Below are positions 1 to 6,175 of a DNA stretch of 11,737 nt, piece after piece; within the stretch, counting starts at the first letter, position 1; the number at the start of each line of letters is the position of its first letter. Position numbers and translations under genes: made by a program. A model generated the notes under the pieces. It worked only from the letters and a program-made list of their open reading frames with translations. It was not told the DNA's origin and made no database searches. This DNA comes from Rhodanobacteraceae bacterium UBA703 (GTDB lineage: Bacteria > Pseudomonadota > Gammaproteobacteria > Xanthomonadales > Rhodanobacteraceae): NCBI GenBank assembly GCA_002297645.1, contig DBMH01000331.1:1-11737 (forward strand). Reading direction: 5' to 3'.

Positions 1-156
1 GAGGAGATCGCCAAGCTGCGCGCGGCCCAGGCCAAGGTCGACGCGCTGGAGAATTTCCGCGACGAGTGGACGCGCAAGCGCCAGAGTGAACAGGAACGCC
101 GAGAGGAACAGGACGGCGAGGAACTCTTCCGCCTGCCTGTCCATGCGATGAGGTGA
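1..156 (+). CDS. sctO: C-terminal end of T3SS stalk protein SctO (YscO/HrpO-like), 5' truncated
   Basis: Frame 1 is open from the window edge to a TGA at 154-156, giving the last 51 residues of a protein whose start lies outside. The fragment is highly charged and helical, with an AKLRAAQAKVDALENFRDEW stretch followed by Lys/Arg/Glu/Gln-rich heptad-like sequence, as expected for the C-terminal coiled coil of the small SctO (YscO, HrpO) family. In T3SS that protein works with the SctN ATPase and recycles chaperones at the export gate. Assignment rests mainly on position: SctO is normally encoded directly before SctP, and the next gene is SctP-like. The SctP ribosome binding site overlaps this stop codon, so the two are coupled. 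The sequence alone would fit many coiled-coil proteins, so this is a contextual call. Confidence 0.6.
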   Translation, partial: EEIAKLRAAQAKVDALENFRDEWTRKRQSEQERREEQDGEELFRLPVHAMR

Positions 157-160
157 CGCC

Positions 161-1303
161 ATGATCAACAACGACGTGTTGTCCAGTCAGGCCGCGAATC
201 GCCAGCGCCGCCACGCTGCCGACGAGCGCGCGCGCATCGATCGCATCGTCACCGACACCGCCGTGCGCGAAGGCGTCGCGCGGCAGGCGGGCGAGGCGCC
301 TTCGCGCGAGGAAATCACCCAGTTCCGCAACCTCATGCGTTCGCAGGGGCGGGAGGATCGTCCATTGGATACCGGCAAGCCGTCCGCACAGGACACGCGT
401 TCGCCGGCCGCCGCCGGCAGCGCGAGATTCGCCGGCGAGCTCGCCGGCATGAGCACGGCGGAGCGCTTCCGCACGCTGATGCAGCAGGCGTTCGCGCAGG
501 TCGGCGAGCGCGAAGCGGAGCCGGCGCAGAGCGAGCAGCCGGTCCTGCCGAAAGAAGCGCGGCAGCCGTCGCAGGAAGGGATGCCGGAAGCGCCGAAGCC
601 GGAGACGCAGGCATCCGATACCGCCCGCGGCGTGGCGGACGCACAGACACGCAGACCTCCGGAGGCGGCGGACGCGAAGCCCGCTGCCGGGGCCGACCAG
701 GCCAAGCCGGACGAGACTGCCGAAGCTCCCGGCGCCAAGCGCGGCGAGACGAAGTCGAAGGCCGGAAACGGCGAGGCGGAATCCGCCCAGCAGGCGGCGC
801 GCAAGGCCGCGGATGGAGAGGCGCAGGTCGGCCAGGCCGCACGCCTGGCGCAGGGGGACGACGACACGGAGGACGGCGAGGGGACCGGAGCGGCCTCGTC
901 GCAGGCCGGCGGCGGTATGCCGACACCGATGTCGGTGGAGATGGCGCCGATGCCGTCTTCGCCGCAGGCGATGCCTGCCGAGATGGCGCAGCAGGCGGCG
1001 GCGTCCGGCAGCCTGGCACCGGCGTTGTCGGAGCTCGTGCAGAAACACGTCAAGCAGATGCTGGTCAGCGACCCGCGCAGCCTGCGCGGTCGCTCGCGCG
1101 AGGTGCTGCTGCGCATGCAGAACGACGTGTTGCCGGGCACGGATCTCTGGCTGACGCAGACGGACGATGGATGGCAGTTGCGCGCCGACGTGCGCTCGCG
1201 CGACGCCTACGACACCTTGCTGGCCAACCAGGACGAACTGGTACAGCGCTTCGCCGACAGTGCGCTCGGCACGCTGACCATCGAGCCGGTCTTTCACAGC
1301 TGA
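161..1303 (+). CDS. sctP: T3SS needle-length/substrate-switch protein SctP (HpaP/HrpP-like)
   Basis: A 380-residue protein in three parts. Residues 1-120 are charged and probably helical. Residues 120-285 form a low-complexity linker rich in Ala, Pro, Glu, Gln and Gly. Residues 289-380 form a compact C-terminal domain containing LLRMQNDVLPGTDLWLTQ and a following beta-rich stretch. That last part resembles the HrpP/HpaP C-terminal (T3S4 switch) domain, which tells the export apparatus to move from needle subunits to later substrates; the disordered middle acts as the length-measuring part in YscP-type proteins. It acts in the cytoplasm and growing needle. The ATG at 161 has GAGGTGA at 150-156, overlapping the upstream stop, which supports this start and coupling to sctO. 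Unusually, sctQ does not follow. Domain identity is moderately sure; the function is inferred from the family. Confidence 0.75.
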   Translation: MINNDVLSSQAANRQRRHAADERARIDRIVTDTAVREGVARQAGEAPSREEITQFRNLMRSQGREDRPLDTGKPSAQDTRSPAAAGSARFAGELAGMSTAERFRTLMQQAFAQVGEREAEPAQSEQPVLPKEARQPSQEGMPEAPKPETQASDTARGVADAQTRRPPEAADAKPAAGADQAKPDETAEAPGAKRGETKSKAGNGEAESAQQAARKAADGEAQVGQAARLAQGDDDTEDGEGTGAASSQAGGGMPTPMSVEMAPMPSSPQAMPAEMAQQAAASGSLAPALSELVQKHVKQMLVSDPRSLRGRSREVLLRMQNDVLPGTDLWLTQTDDGWQLRADVRSRDAYDTLLANQDELVQRFADSALGTLTIEPVFHS

Positions 1304-1325
1304 GCGTCTCCTCCGCCGTCGCGGC

Positions 1326-1342
1326 CGGCTCCTTCGGAGCCG
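1326..1342 (+). terminator. Short hairpin 22 bp after sctP, possible terminator
   Basis: CGGCTCC (1326-1332) and GGAGCCG (1336-1342) pair perfectly over 7 bp with a TTC loop. The hairpin lies just after the SctP stop, where the operon would be expected to end. No T-tract follows, so this is a weak intrinsic terminator at best, or only an RNA 3'-end stabiliser. Confidence 0.35.
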
Positions 1343-1412
1343 TTCGCGAGCGCGTGATCGCCACGATCGGACATCACGATCGAAGCGGGGCGTCGCGGGT
1401 TTTCCGCCCGCA

Positions 1413-1428
1413 GCCGACGGCCGTCGGC
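1413..1428. repeat. Perfect 16-bp palindrome GCCGACGGCCGTCGGC
   Basis: The two 8-bp halves are exact reverse complements. As RNA this could fold as a 6-bp stem with a GGCC loop, followed nine or so bases later by TTTT (1436-1439). It could therefore be a second terminator element for the sctP transcript, or an operator for the gene at 1548. The sequence does not decide between these. Confidence 0.4.
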
Positions 1429-1450
1429 AGGCGGATTTTCTCCAAGGGTA

Positions 1451-1466
1451 ATCCCTAGCTAGGGAT
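1451..1466. promoter_or_regulatory. Perfect 16-bp palindrome ATCCCTAGCTAGGGAT, candidate operator
   Basis: An exact inverted repeat, AT-richer than its surroundings, ending 81 bp before the ATG of the DUF1521 gene. Flanking GGG/TCCC bases (1446-1448 and 1469-1472) extend the symmetry imperfectly. Its 7-2-7 geometry is typical of dimeric helix-turn-helix regulators such as NarL/LuxR-type response regulators, but I cannot name the regulator. I found no HrpX-type PIP box (TTCGB-N15-TTCGB) in this gap. Its location suggests control of the putative effector; that is inference. Confidence 0.45.
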
Positions 1467-1547
1467 AGTCCCGACTGTTCGCTGTGGAGGGGACTCAGCA
1501 CACTGGCCGCCGAGAATCGTCAACCCATCCACGAAGGGGAACACGCC

Positions 1548-2996
1548 ATGTCGGCCATCCTGGGAAGCGGAAGCAACGTACAGAACATGCAGTTCCGTGG
1601 CGCGATCGACGGCTCGATGAGCCGCGTCGATGCGAGCGCGGGCGCCACGCGCATCCGCGAAGCGCTGGACTCCGTCAACATGAACAATCTGTCGACGCAG
1701 GAGAAGAACGTCCTGATGTCGACGATCGACACCCTGGCGGCCGACGGCTACATCAGCGACGCCGATGCCAACACGGTCGTCGGCATGATCAACAGCTTCC
1801 AGTCCACCGGGCGCGTGTTCGACACGCTGCTCGGCGGCAACGGCGGCCAGCTCGACGTGCCGCAAGGGCACCAGGGCTGGAATCCTTCGGATTCGCTGCG
1901 CGGTGCGGTCGGCAACGCCCTCGGCACCCTGATCGGCAACGGTACCGGCACGCAGCCGTGGGTTCCGTCGCCGATCGCCCAGGCCGCGGCGAAGTTCCCG
2001 ACCAATCCGCTGTTCGGCGGCCTGCTCGGCTTCAGCATCGACAAGGTCGTGCAGACGTTCAAGGACGCGCTGTTCATGGGCGCCTCCAAGGGCATGCTGA
2101 ACACCTGCGACGGCTGCGACAACCAGCAGCGCGTCAGCGACGCGCTCGACAAGGCCGACCTGTCCAAGATGAGTCCGGAAGACCGCACCAAGGTGCTGTC
2201 GCAGATCGGATTCGCCGCGCTCGACGGCCACGTCAGCAAGATCGAGGCGGACGCGATCATCGATACGCTGAACAAGGCCCAGGGCATCGTGCCGACCAAG
2301 GAAGGTCCGTGGGAGGTGAAGCAGGACGGCGGCAAGGCGCACATCGACCTCGGCAACTACACGCTCGATCTCAACGAGGGCAATTCCGAGTTCATCCTGA
2401 CGAACAAGGAAACCGGCGAGAAGACGCGCATCTGGGGCGACCCGCACTTCGAGGTCGACGGCAAGGCGGTCGGCGACTTCTACGGCACGATGACGCTGAA
2501 CCTCGACGACGGCACCAAGATCACGATCCACACCACGCCGTACGACCAGAACAAGAACATGACGCTCTCGACCGAGCTGGTCATCACCAAGGGCGACCAG
2601 GCGATGGTCATCCAGGGCCTCGACCAGAACACGCTCGGCGACCTGCAGATCGGCCAGGTGTCGAAGGGCGGCCAGCTCGTCGACTGGGTCAACGACGACG
2701 GCGTCAACATCTACGAGGACGCGGCCGGCGGCGGTTGGCAGCGCATGACCGACGGCGGCTACATGACCAAGATCGACCGCGACTTCCTCGGCAGCATCCG
2801 CGACGACGTCCCGGCCGGCTCGACGCCGAATCCGGGCGCGAATGCGAACCACGGCAATCCGTTCGCCTTCGGTCCGTTCTTCACCCTGCCGATCTTCACG
2901 CCGACGCTCCTGACGGACAACGGCGGCGGCACGCGCGAAGGCCGCAAGGATCCCGACCCCGTTCCGCTGCGGATGCGCGCGCCCGGCGATCGCTGA
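1548..2996 (+). CDS. Putative T3SS substrate with DUF1521 metal-ion-inducible autocleavage domain
   Basis: A 482-residue protein starting at ATG 1548 with AAGGGGAA about 6 bp upstream. Residues 1-16 contain no charged residue and are rich in Ser, Asn and Gly, as in many type III secretion signals; no Sec signal peptide is visible. Residues 35-85 and 195-245 are a diverged tandem helix-loop-helix unit. Between them is a Gly-rich amphipathic stretch (about 117-184) and a CDGC motif (187-190). Residues about 252-410 match DUF1521, with GDPHF at 297-301 followed by EVDGK. In Bradyrhizobium NopE1, a secreted T3SS effector, and in a Vibrio protein this domain cleaves itself at GD/PH when calcium or certain other divalent metals are added. 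The tail (421-482) is rich in Pro, Asn and Gly. Location beside sctO-sctP supports export by that system; target and host effect are unknown. It could also be an extracellular structural protein. Confidence 0.75.
   Translation: MSAILGSGSNVQNMQFRGAIDGSMSRVDASAGATRIREALDSVNMNNLSTQEKNVLMSTIDTLAADGYISDADANTVVGMINSFQSTGRVFDTLLGGNGGQLDVPQGHQGWNPSDSLRGAVGNALGTLIGNGTGTQPWVPSPIAQAAAKFPTNPLFGGLLGFSIDKVVQTFKDALFMGASKGMLNTCDGCDNQQRVSDALDKADLSKMSPEDRTKVLSQIGFAALDGHVSKIEADAIIDTLNKAQGIVPTKEGPWEVKQDGGKAHIDLGNYTLDLNEGNSEFILTNKETGEKTRIWGDPHFEVDGKAVGDFYGTMTLNLDDGTKITIHTTPYDQNKNMTLSTELVITKGDQAMVIQGLDQNTLGDLQIGQVSKGGQLVDWVNDDGVNIYEDAAGGGWQRMTDGGYMTKIDRDFLGSIRDDVPAGSTPNPGANANHGNPFAFGPFFTLPIFTPTLLTDNGGGTREGRKDPDPVPLRMRAPGDR
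1650..1802 (+). repeat. First copy of 51-residue helix-loop-helix unit in the DUF1521 protein
   Basis: Encodes residues 35-85 (RIREALD...SFQ). It aligns without gaps to residues 195-245 of the same protein, with 14 of 51 residues identical and most of the rest conservative. The central loop ADGYISDADA resembles the second half of an EF-hand loop (Asp-Gly at positions 5-6, Ile at 8, acidic residue at 12), but loop positions 1 and 3 are not acidic. Confidence 0.65.
2130..2282 (+). repeat. Second copy of 51-residue helix-loop-helix unit in the DUF1521 protein
   Basis: Encodes residues 195-245 (RVSDALD...KAQ), offset exactly 160 residues from the first copy. The loop LDGHVSKIEA keeps Asp-Gly, the Val/Ile at loop position 8, the Ser, and an acidic residue at position 12 (Glu233). 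This copy directly precedes the autocleavage domain. Confidence 0.65.
2436..2450 (+). other. Predicted Asp-Pro self-cleavage site (GDPHF)
   Basis: Codons 297-301 read Gly-Asp-Pro-His-Phe, followed by Glu-Val-Asp-Gly. NopE1 is cut between Asp and Pro of its GD/PHVD motif; vWF type D domains such as in mucin MUC2 are also cut at GD/PH. By analogy the bond broken here would be Asp298-Pro299, giving fragments of 298 and 184 residues. Confidence 0.65.
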
Positions 2997-3022
2997 GCCG
3001 GCCGCAGGACTTCCGACATCGA

Positions 3023-3054
3023 GGCGCCCCATCGCTCGACGCGATGCGGGCGCC
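3023..3054. terminator. Strong bulged hairpin between convergent genes, possible bidirectional terminator
   Basis: GGCGCCC (3023-3029) pairs with GGGCGCC (3048-3054) and CATCGC (3030-3035) with GCGATG (3041-3046). This makes a 13-bp stem with a single bulged C (3047) and a TCGAC loop. It lies in the 97-bp gap between the converging DUF1521 and CoA-transferase genes. Neither side has a good T-tract, so termination is inferred from position and stem strength. Confidence 0.55.
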
Positions 3055-3093
3055 CCGGCGTTTCCGGATCGCCGGTGGCTCGCCGTCCCCGGA

Positions 3094-5040
3094 TCAGTCC
3101 GCCGACATCGTGCGCGCCAGCGCTCCGCGTACCAGGCGCGCGAGCAGCGCCTGCCGCCAGCCGCCGGCGCCGTCACGAAAGCCGAGCCGTGCGAGACAGG
3201 CGTCCGCTTCCGGTGCCTGCCCCGGCGCGAGCAGTGCGCCGAGCAGGCTCGTCCATCGCTGCGGTCGAGCACTGGCAGACTTCAGCCACAGCAGCGCCGG
3301 CAACAGGCGGCGCTCGACCGCATCGAAGTCGCTGCCGAACGGAAAGGTCGGCAGCAGCCCCTTCGTCGCGAACGGTTGCAGTGTCCCGTGCAGCCCCTCC
3401 GGCGTGTTCGCGCGCCAGGCCTCCGGTACGCGGAAGTCGCGCGGCAGCTTTCCGGCACGGATCGCGTCCGCCGCCAGCGTGTCGACGAATCGCGCGTCAC
3501 TGATCGCCAGCATGGCGCGGACGCAGGCTTCGTCGGACTTTCCACGCAGGTCGGCGACGCCGTATTCGGTCACGTAGAGATCGCGCAGGTGGCGCGGAAT
3601 CGTCGTATGGCCGTAGCTCCAGCGCAGGTTCGACTCGACGCGCCTTCCGTTCCTGCGCGTCGCCCGCAGCAACAGCGCCGAGCGGCCGCCGCGCAGTTCG
3701 TGGGCCATCGCGACGAAGTTGTACTGCCCGCCGACGCCGCTGACGACGCGGCCGTCCTCCAGCGCATCCGAGGTCGCTGCGCCGAGCAGGGTCGCCATCA
3801 TGCAGGTATTGAAGAAGCGCGCGTCCCGGCGCTGCGCGGCGTCGAGTGGCTCGCGTCCGCCGTAGAGCTGGTTGACGTCGGATACGCGGCACATCGCGAG
3901 TCCTTCCCAGTCCTCGCCTTCGAGTCCGCGCAGCCAGTCGTACAGTGCCTTGGTGCCGAGGTAAAACGCCCCTTTCAGGTAGTGGCCTCCATGCAGCATC
4001 GCGGGATCGATCGCCTCGCCGGCGTCGATCGCACGCTGCCGGTCGAGGTCGTCGACCACGCGTCGCGTCAGGATGCCGGCGCGACGCAGATGCATGAAGC
4101 CGTCCATGACCATCTCGCTGGCACCGTAGAGGCCGCGCGTGAACGGCTCGAGTCCGCCGATGCCGGCGGTTCGCGCGTCGCCGCGCAGCGCGCCCACGGC
4201 CTCGCGATAGTCCGCGTTGCGCCGGTGGCGCAACAGCAGCGCATGGACGATCGCGTCGGACAGGGCGCCGATGCCGATCTGCAGCGTCCCGCCGTCGCGT
4301 ACCAGGGCGCTTGCGTGCAGGCCGATCGCGTACTCCGTCAGGTCGACCGACCCGAGCGGCAGGGCGAACAGCGGTTGCCCGGCGGATGTCTCCTCGACAA
4401 GCGCGTCGAAGAACTCCGGCCCGACGTCGGCGTCGCCGCCGAGGAAGGGCAGGTCGGGATGGACGACGCCGATCACCTGCGGCCGCGGCTTGCCGGCAGC
4501 CGAGAGCGCGTCGAGCACGTCCAGGGTCACGTCCGGATTGCACGACAGGCTGTAGCGCGCCTCGGCCCCTTCGCCGCGCCGAGCGACGAGCTGCACGATC
4601 GCGTCGAGGCCGTCCTCGGCGAGGTCGCGCGCGACGTGCGTGTAGTTGATGCTGGCGTAGTCGCGCTGCGCGCGAGCACATTTCAACATCGCGCCGGACT
4701 GGAAGTAGAACTCCTGCACGCGCACGTTCGGCGGCAGGCGCCCCGCCCTGAGGTCGGCGACATAGTCGAGACGTGGATAGTCCGCACCGAAATGGCGTGC
4801 GAGGAATGGCTCCAGGAAGCGTCGTTCGAGGTCGCTGCCCGCTTCGGGCAGGTCGAGCGACAGCGCGGTGTACAGCGTCAGGTGTCGCGCGGGCTCGGCC
4901 TTGACGCGCGCGTACAAGGCGTTCAACAGCCGGTTCGGCTTGCCGAGGCCGAGCGGGGCGGCGAGTGAAAGACGCGAGCCGGGCGCGAGCAGCGCGTCGA
5001 CGGCCCGATCCAGCGACAGATACGGCGGTAATGTGCGCAT
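3094..5040 (-). CDS. Enlarged acetyl-CoA hydrolase/CoA-transferase family protein
   Basis: A 648-residue cytoplasmic enzyme of the family I CoA-transferase/acetyl-CoA hydrolase fold. Such enzymes move CoA between carboxylic acids, or hydrolyse acyl-CoA, through a glutamyl-CoA intermediate. Recognisable parts are the glycine-rich QIGIG stretch (254-258), SEM with Glu309 as candidate catalytic residue (aligned by eye with the HTEM/HSEL motif of 4-hydroxybutyrate CoA-transferases), GVGGQ (435-439) and TEYGVADLRGK (from 491), the last two typical of the C-terminal domain. Classical members have about 430 residues; this one has a longer region between Glu309 and GVGGQ and an extra C-terminal portion of about 100 residues. 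The ATG at 5040 is chosen because AGGAGG stands about 6 bp before it; an upstream in-frame start at 5097 lacks that support. It stands alone and diverges from dusA. Substrate cannot be told from sequence. Confidence 0.8.
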   Translation of the reverse strand: MRTLPPYLSLDRAVDALLAPGSRLSLAAPLGLGKPNRLLNALYARVKAEPARHLTLYTALSLDLPEAGSDLERRFLEPFLARHFGADYPRLDYVADLRAGRLPPNVRVQEFYFQSGAMLKCARAQRDYASINYTHVARDLAEDGLDAIVQLVARRGEGAEARYSLSCNPDVTLDVLDALSAAGKPRPQVIGVVHPDLPFLGGDADVGPEFFDALVEETSAGQPLFALPLGSVDLTEYAIGLHASALVRDGGTLQIGIGALSDAIVHALLLRHRRNADYREAVGALRGDARTAGIGGLEPFTRGLYGASEMVMDGFMHLRRAGILTRRVVDDLDRQRAIDAGEAIDPAMLHGGHYLKGAFYLGTKALYDWLRGLEGEDWEGLAMCRVSDVNQLYGGREPLDAAQRRDARFFNTCMMATLLGAATSDALEDGRVVSGVGGQYNFVAMAHELRGGRSALLLRATRRNGRRVESNLRWSYGHTTIPRHLRDLYVTEYGVADLRGKSDEACVRAMLAISDARFVDTLAADAIRAGKLPRDFRVPEAWRANTPEGLHGTLQPFATKGLLPTFPFGSDFDAVERRLLPALLWLKSASARPQRWTSLLGALLAPGQAPEADACLARLGFRDGAGGWRQALLARLVRGALARTMSAD

Positions 5041-5124
5041 CGCAGCCTCCTGGCCGGATGCATGTTCGCAGAATCCACGCTGGCGGACACGGCCCACCTG
5101 CGCTGCGGCAGCGCTCCAAACGAG

Positions 5125-5157
5125 GGGCGCGAGCGCCCGTCCGCTAGACTAGGGGGC
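5125..5157 (+). promoter_or_regulatory. Candidate dusA promoter, possibly giving a leaderless transcript
   Basis: TAGACT at 5145-5150 matches the -10 consensus at four of six positions, and transcription would start at about 5157, next to the ATG at 5158. A 6-bp inverted repeat GGGCGC-GA-GCGCCC (5125-5138) occupies the spacer and -35 side; no good -35 box is seen. The only purine-rich stretch before the ATG (AGGGGG, 5151-5156) is too close for normal Shine-Dalgarno pairing. Confidence 0.4.
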
Positions 5158-6171
5158 ATGGAGAATCGAAACGAACCCGCAGCGACGCGGCTCGAACGGG
5201 CGCGACGGCTGTCCGTCGCGCCGATGATGGACTGGACGGACCGGCATTGCCGCTACTTCCACCGTCTGCTCGCGCCGACCGCGCTGCTCTACACCGAAAT
5301 GGTCACCGCGCCGGCCGTGGTCCACGGCGATCGCGGGCGCCTGCTCGGCTTCGACGCGGCCGAGCACCCGGTCGCGCTGCAGCTCGGCGGTTCCGAGCCG
5401 GCGGAACTGGCCGAGGCGACGCGTGTCGGCGCCGGGTACGGCTACGACGAGATCAACCTCAACGTCGGTTGCCCGTCCGACCGCGTGCAGTCCGGGCGCT
5501 TCGGCGCCTGCCTGATGCGGGAACCGTCGCTGGTCGCCGACTGCATCGCGGCGATGCGCGAGGCGAGCGCGGTGCCGGTCACGGTGAAGTGCCGCATCGG
5601 CGTCGACGAGCAGGACGAATACGCTGCGCTTGCCGAGTTCGTCGATCGCGTGCGCGCGACCGGTTGCGACACCTTCGTCGTGCACGCGCGCAAGGCCTGG
5701 CTGCAAGGCTTGTCGCCGAAGGAGAACCGCGAGGTTCCGCCATTGAACTACGAGCGCGTGTATCGCCTGAAACGCGAGCTGCCGCAGCTGACGGTGGTGA
5801 TCAATGGCGGCATCTCGAGCGTGGCCGACGTGCGCGAACACCTGAGCCACGTCGACGGCGTCATGCTCGGCCGCACTGCATATCACGAGCCGTACCGGCT
5901 GGCCGAGCTCGAGGCGGAGCTGTACGGCACGCCGCTGCCGGATCGCGACGACGTCATGGGGCGCCTGCGCCCCTACGTCGAGGCGCATCTCGCACGCGGC
6001 GACCGCCTGCAGCACATCACCCGCCACGTGCTCGGCTTGTATCAGGGATTGCCCGGGGCACGCGCGTTCCGGCGCGTGCTCAGCGAGGAAGCGCATCGTG
6101 CCGACGCCGGATGGGACGTCGTCGAACGCGCGCTCGCCGCGCGACGCGGCGAATGGCGGCACGCGGCGTAG
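5158..6171 (+). CDS. dusA: tRNA-dihydrouridine(20/20a) synthase DusA
   Basis: A 337-residue FMN-dependent enzyme that reduces uridines 20/20a in the D-loop of tRNA using NADPH. Diagnostic DusA-type sequence is present: APMMDWTDRHCR near the N-terminus, YTEMVTAPA, QLGGSEP, and INLNVGCPSDRVQSGRFGAC, in which Cys105 is the expected catalytic acid. INGGI and MLGRTAYHEP form the phosphate-binding end of the TIM barrel, and ITRHVLGLYQGLPGAR lies in the C-terminal helical tRNA-binding domain. Length is normal for DusA. The ATG at 5158 is preferred over an upstream in-frame ATG at 5062 because the family begins with the APMMDWTD block soon after its N-terminus and a -10-like element lies just upstream. 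Its stop is 4 bp from the end of the converging neighbour. Confidence 0.93.
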   Translation: MENRNEPAATRLERARRLSVAPMMDWTDRHCRYFHRLLAPTALLYTEMVTAPAVVHGDRGRLLGFDAAEHPVALQLGGSEPAELAEATRVGAGYGYDEINLNVGCPSDRVQSGRFGACLMREPSLVADCIAAMREASAVPVTVKCRIGVDEQDEYAALAEFVDRVRATGCDTFVVHARKAWLQGLSPKENREVPPLNYERVYRLKRELPQLTVVINGGISSVADVREHLSHVDGVMLGRTAYHEPYRLAELEAELYGTPLPDRDDVMGRLRPYVEAHLARGDRLQHITRHVLGLYQGLPGARAFRRVLSEEAHRADAGWDVVERALAARRGEWRHAA

Positions 6172-6175
6172 TTCG

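Noticed and set aside
1304..1547. HrpX-type PIP box
   Set aside because: TTCGG at 1333 and TTCGC at 1343 are only 10 bp apart; the required 20-bp offset between TTCGB repeats is not found anywhere in the gap.
1728..1770. Canonical calcium-binding EF-hand in the DUF1521 protein
   Set aside because: Loop positions 1 and 3 (Thr62/Ala64 and Phe222/Ala224) are not acidic in either copy, so only a degenerate EF-hand-like loop can be claimed.
1455..3272. 605-codon open frame antisense to the DUF1521 gene
   Set aside because: The translation is Val/Asp/Arg-rich repetitive sequence typical of an antisense shadow in high-GC DNA, and the plus strand has a ribosome binding site and a recognised domain.
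3376..4968. 530-codon open frame on the plus strand across the CoA-transferase gene
   Set aside because: It is a shadow of the minus-strand enzyme, which has AGGAGG before its ATG and conserved family motifs.
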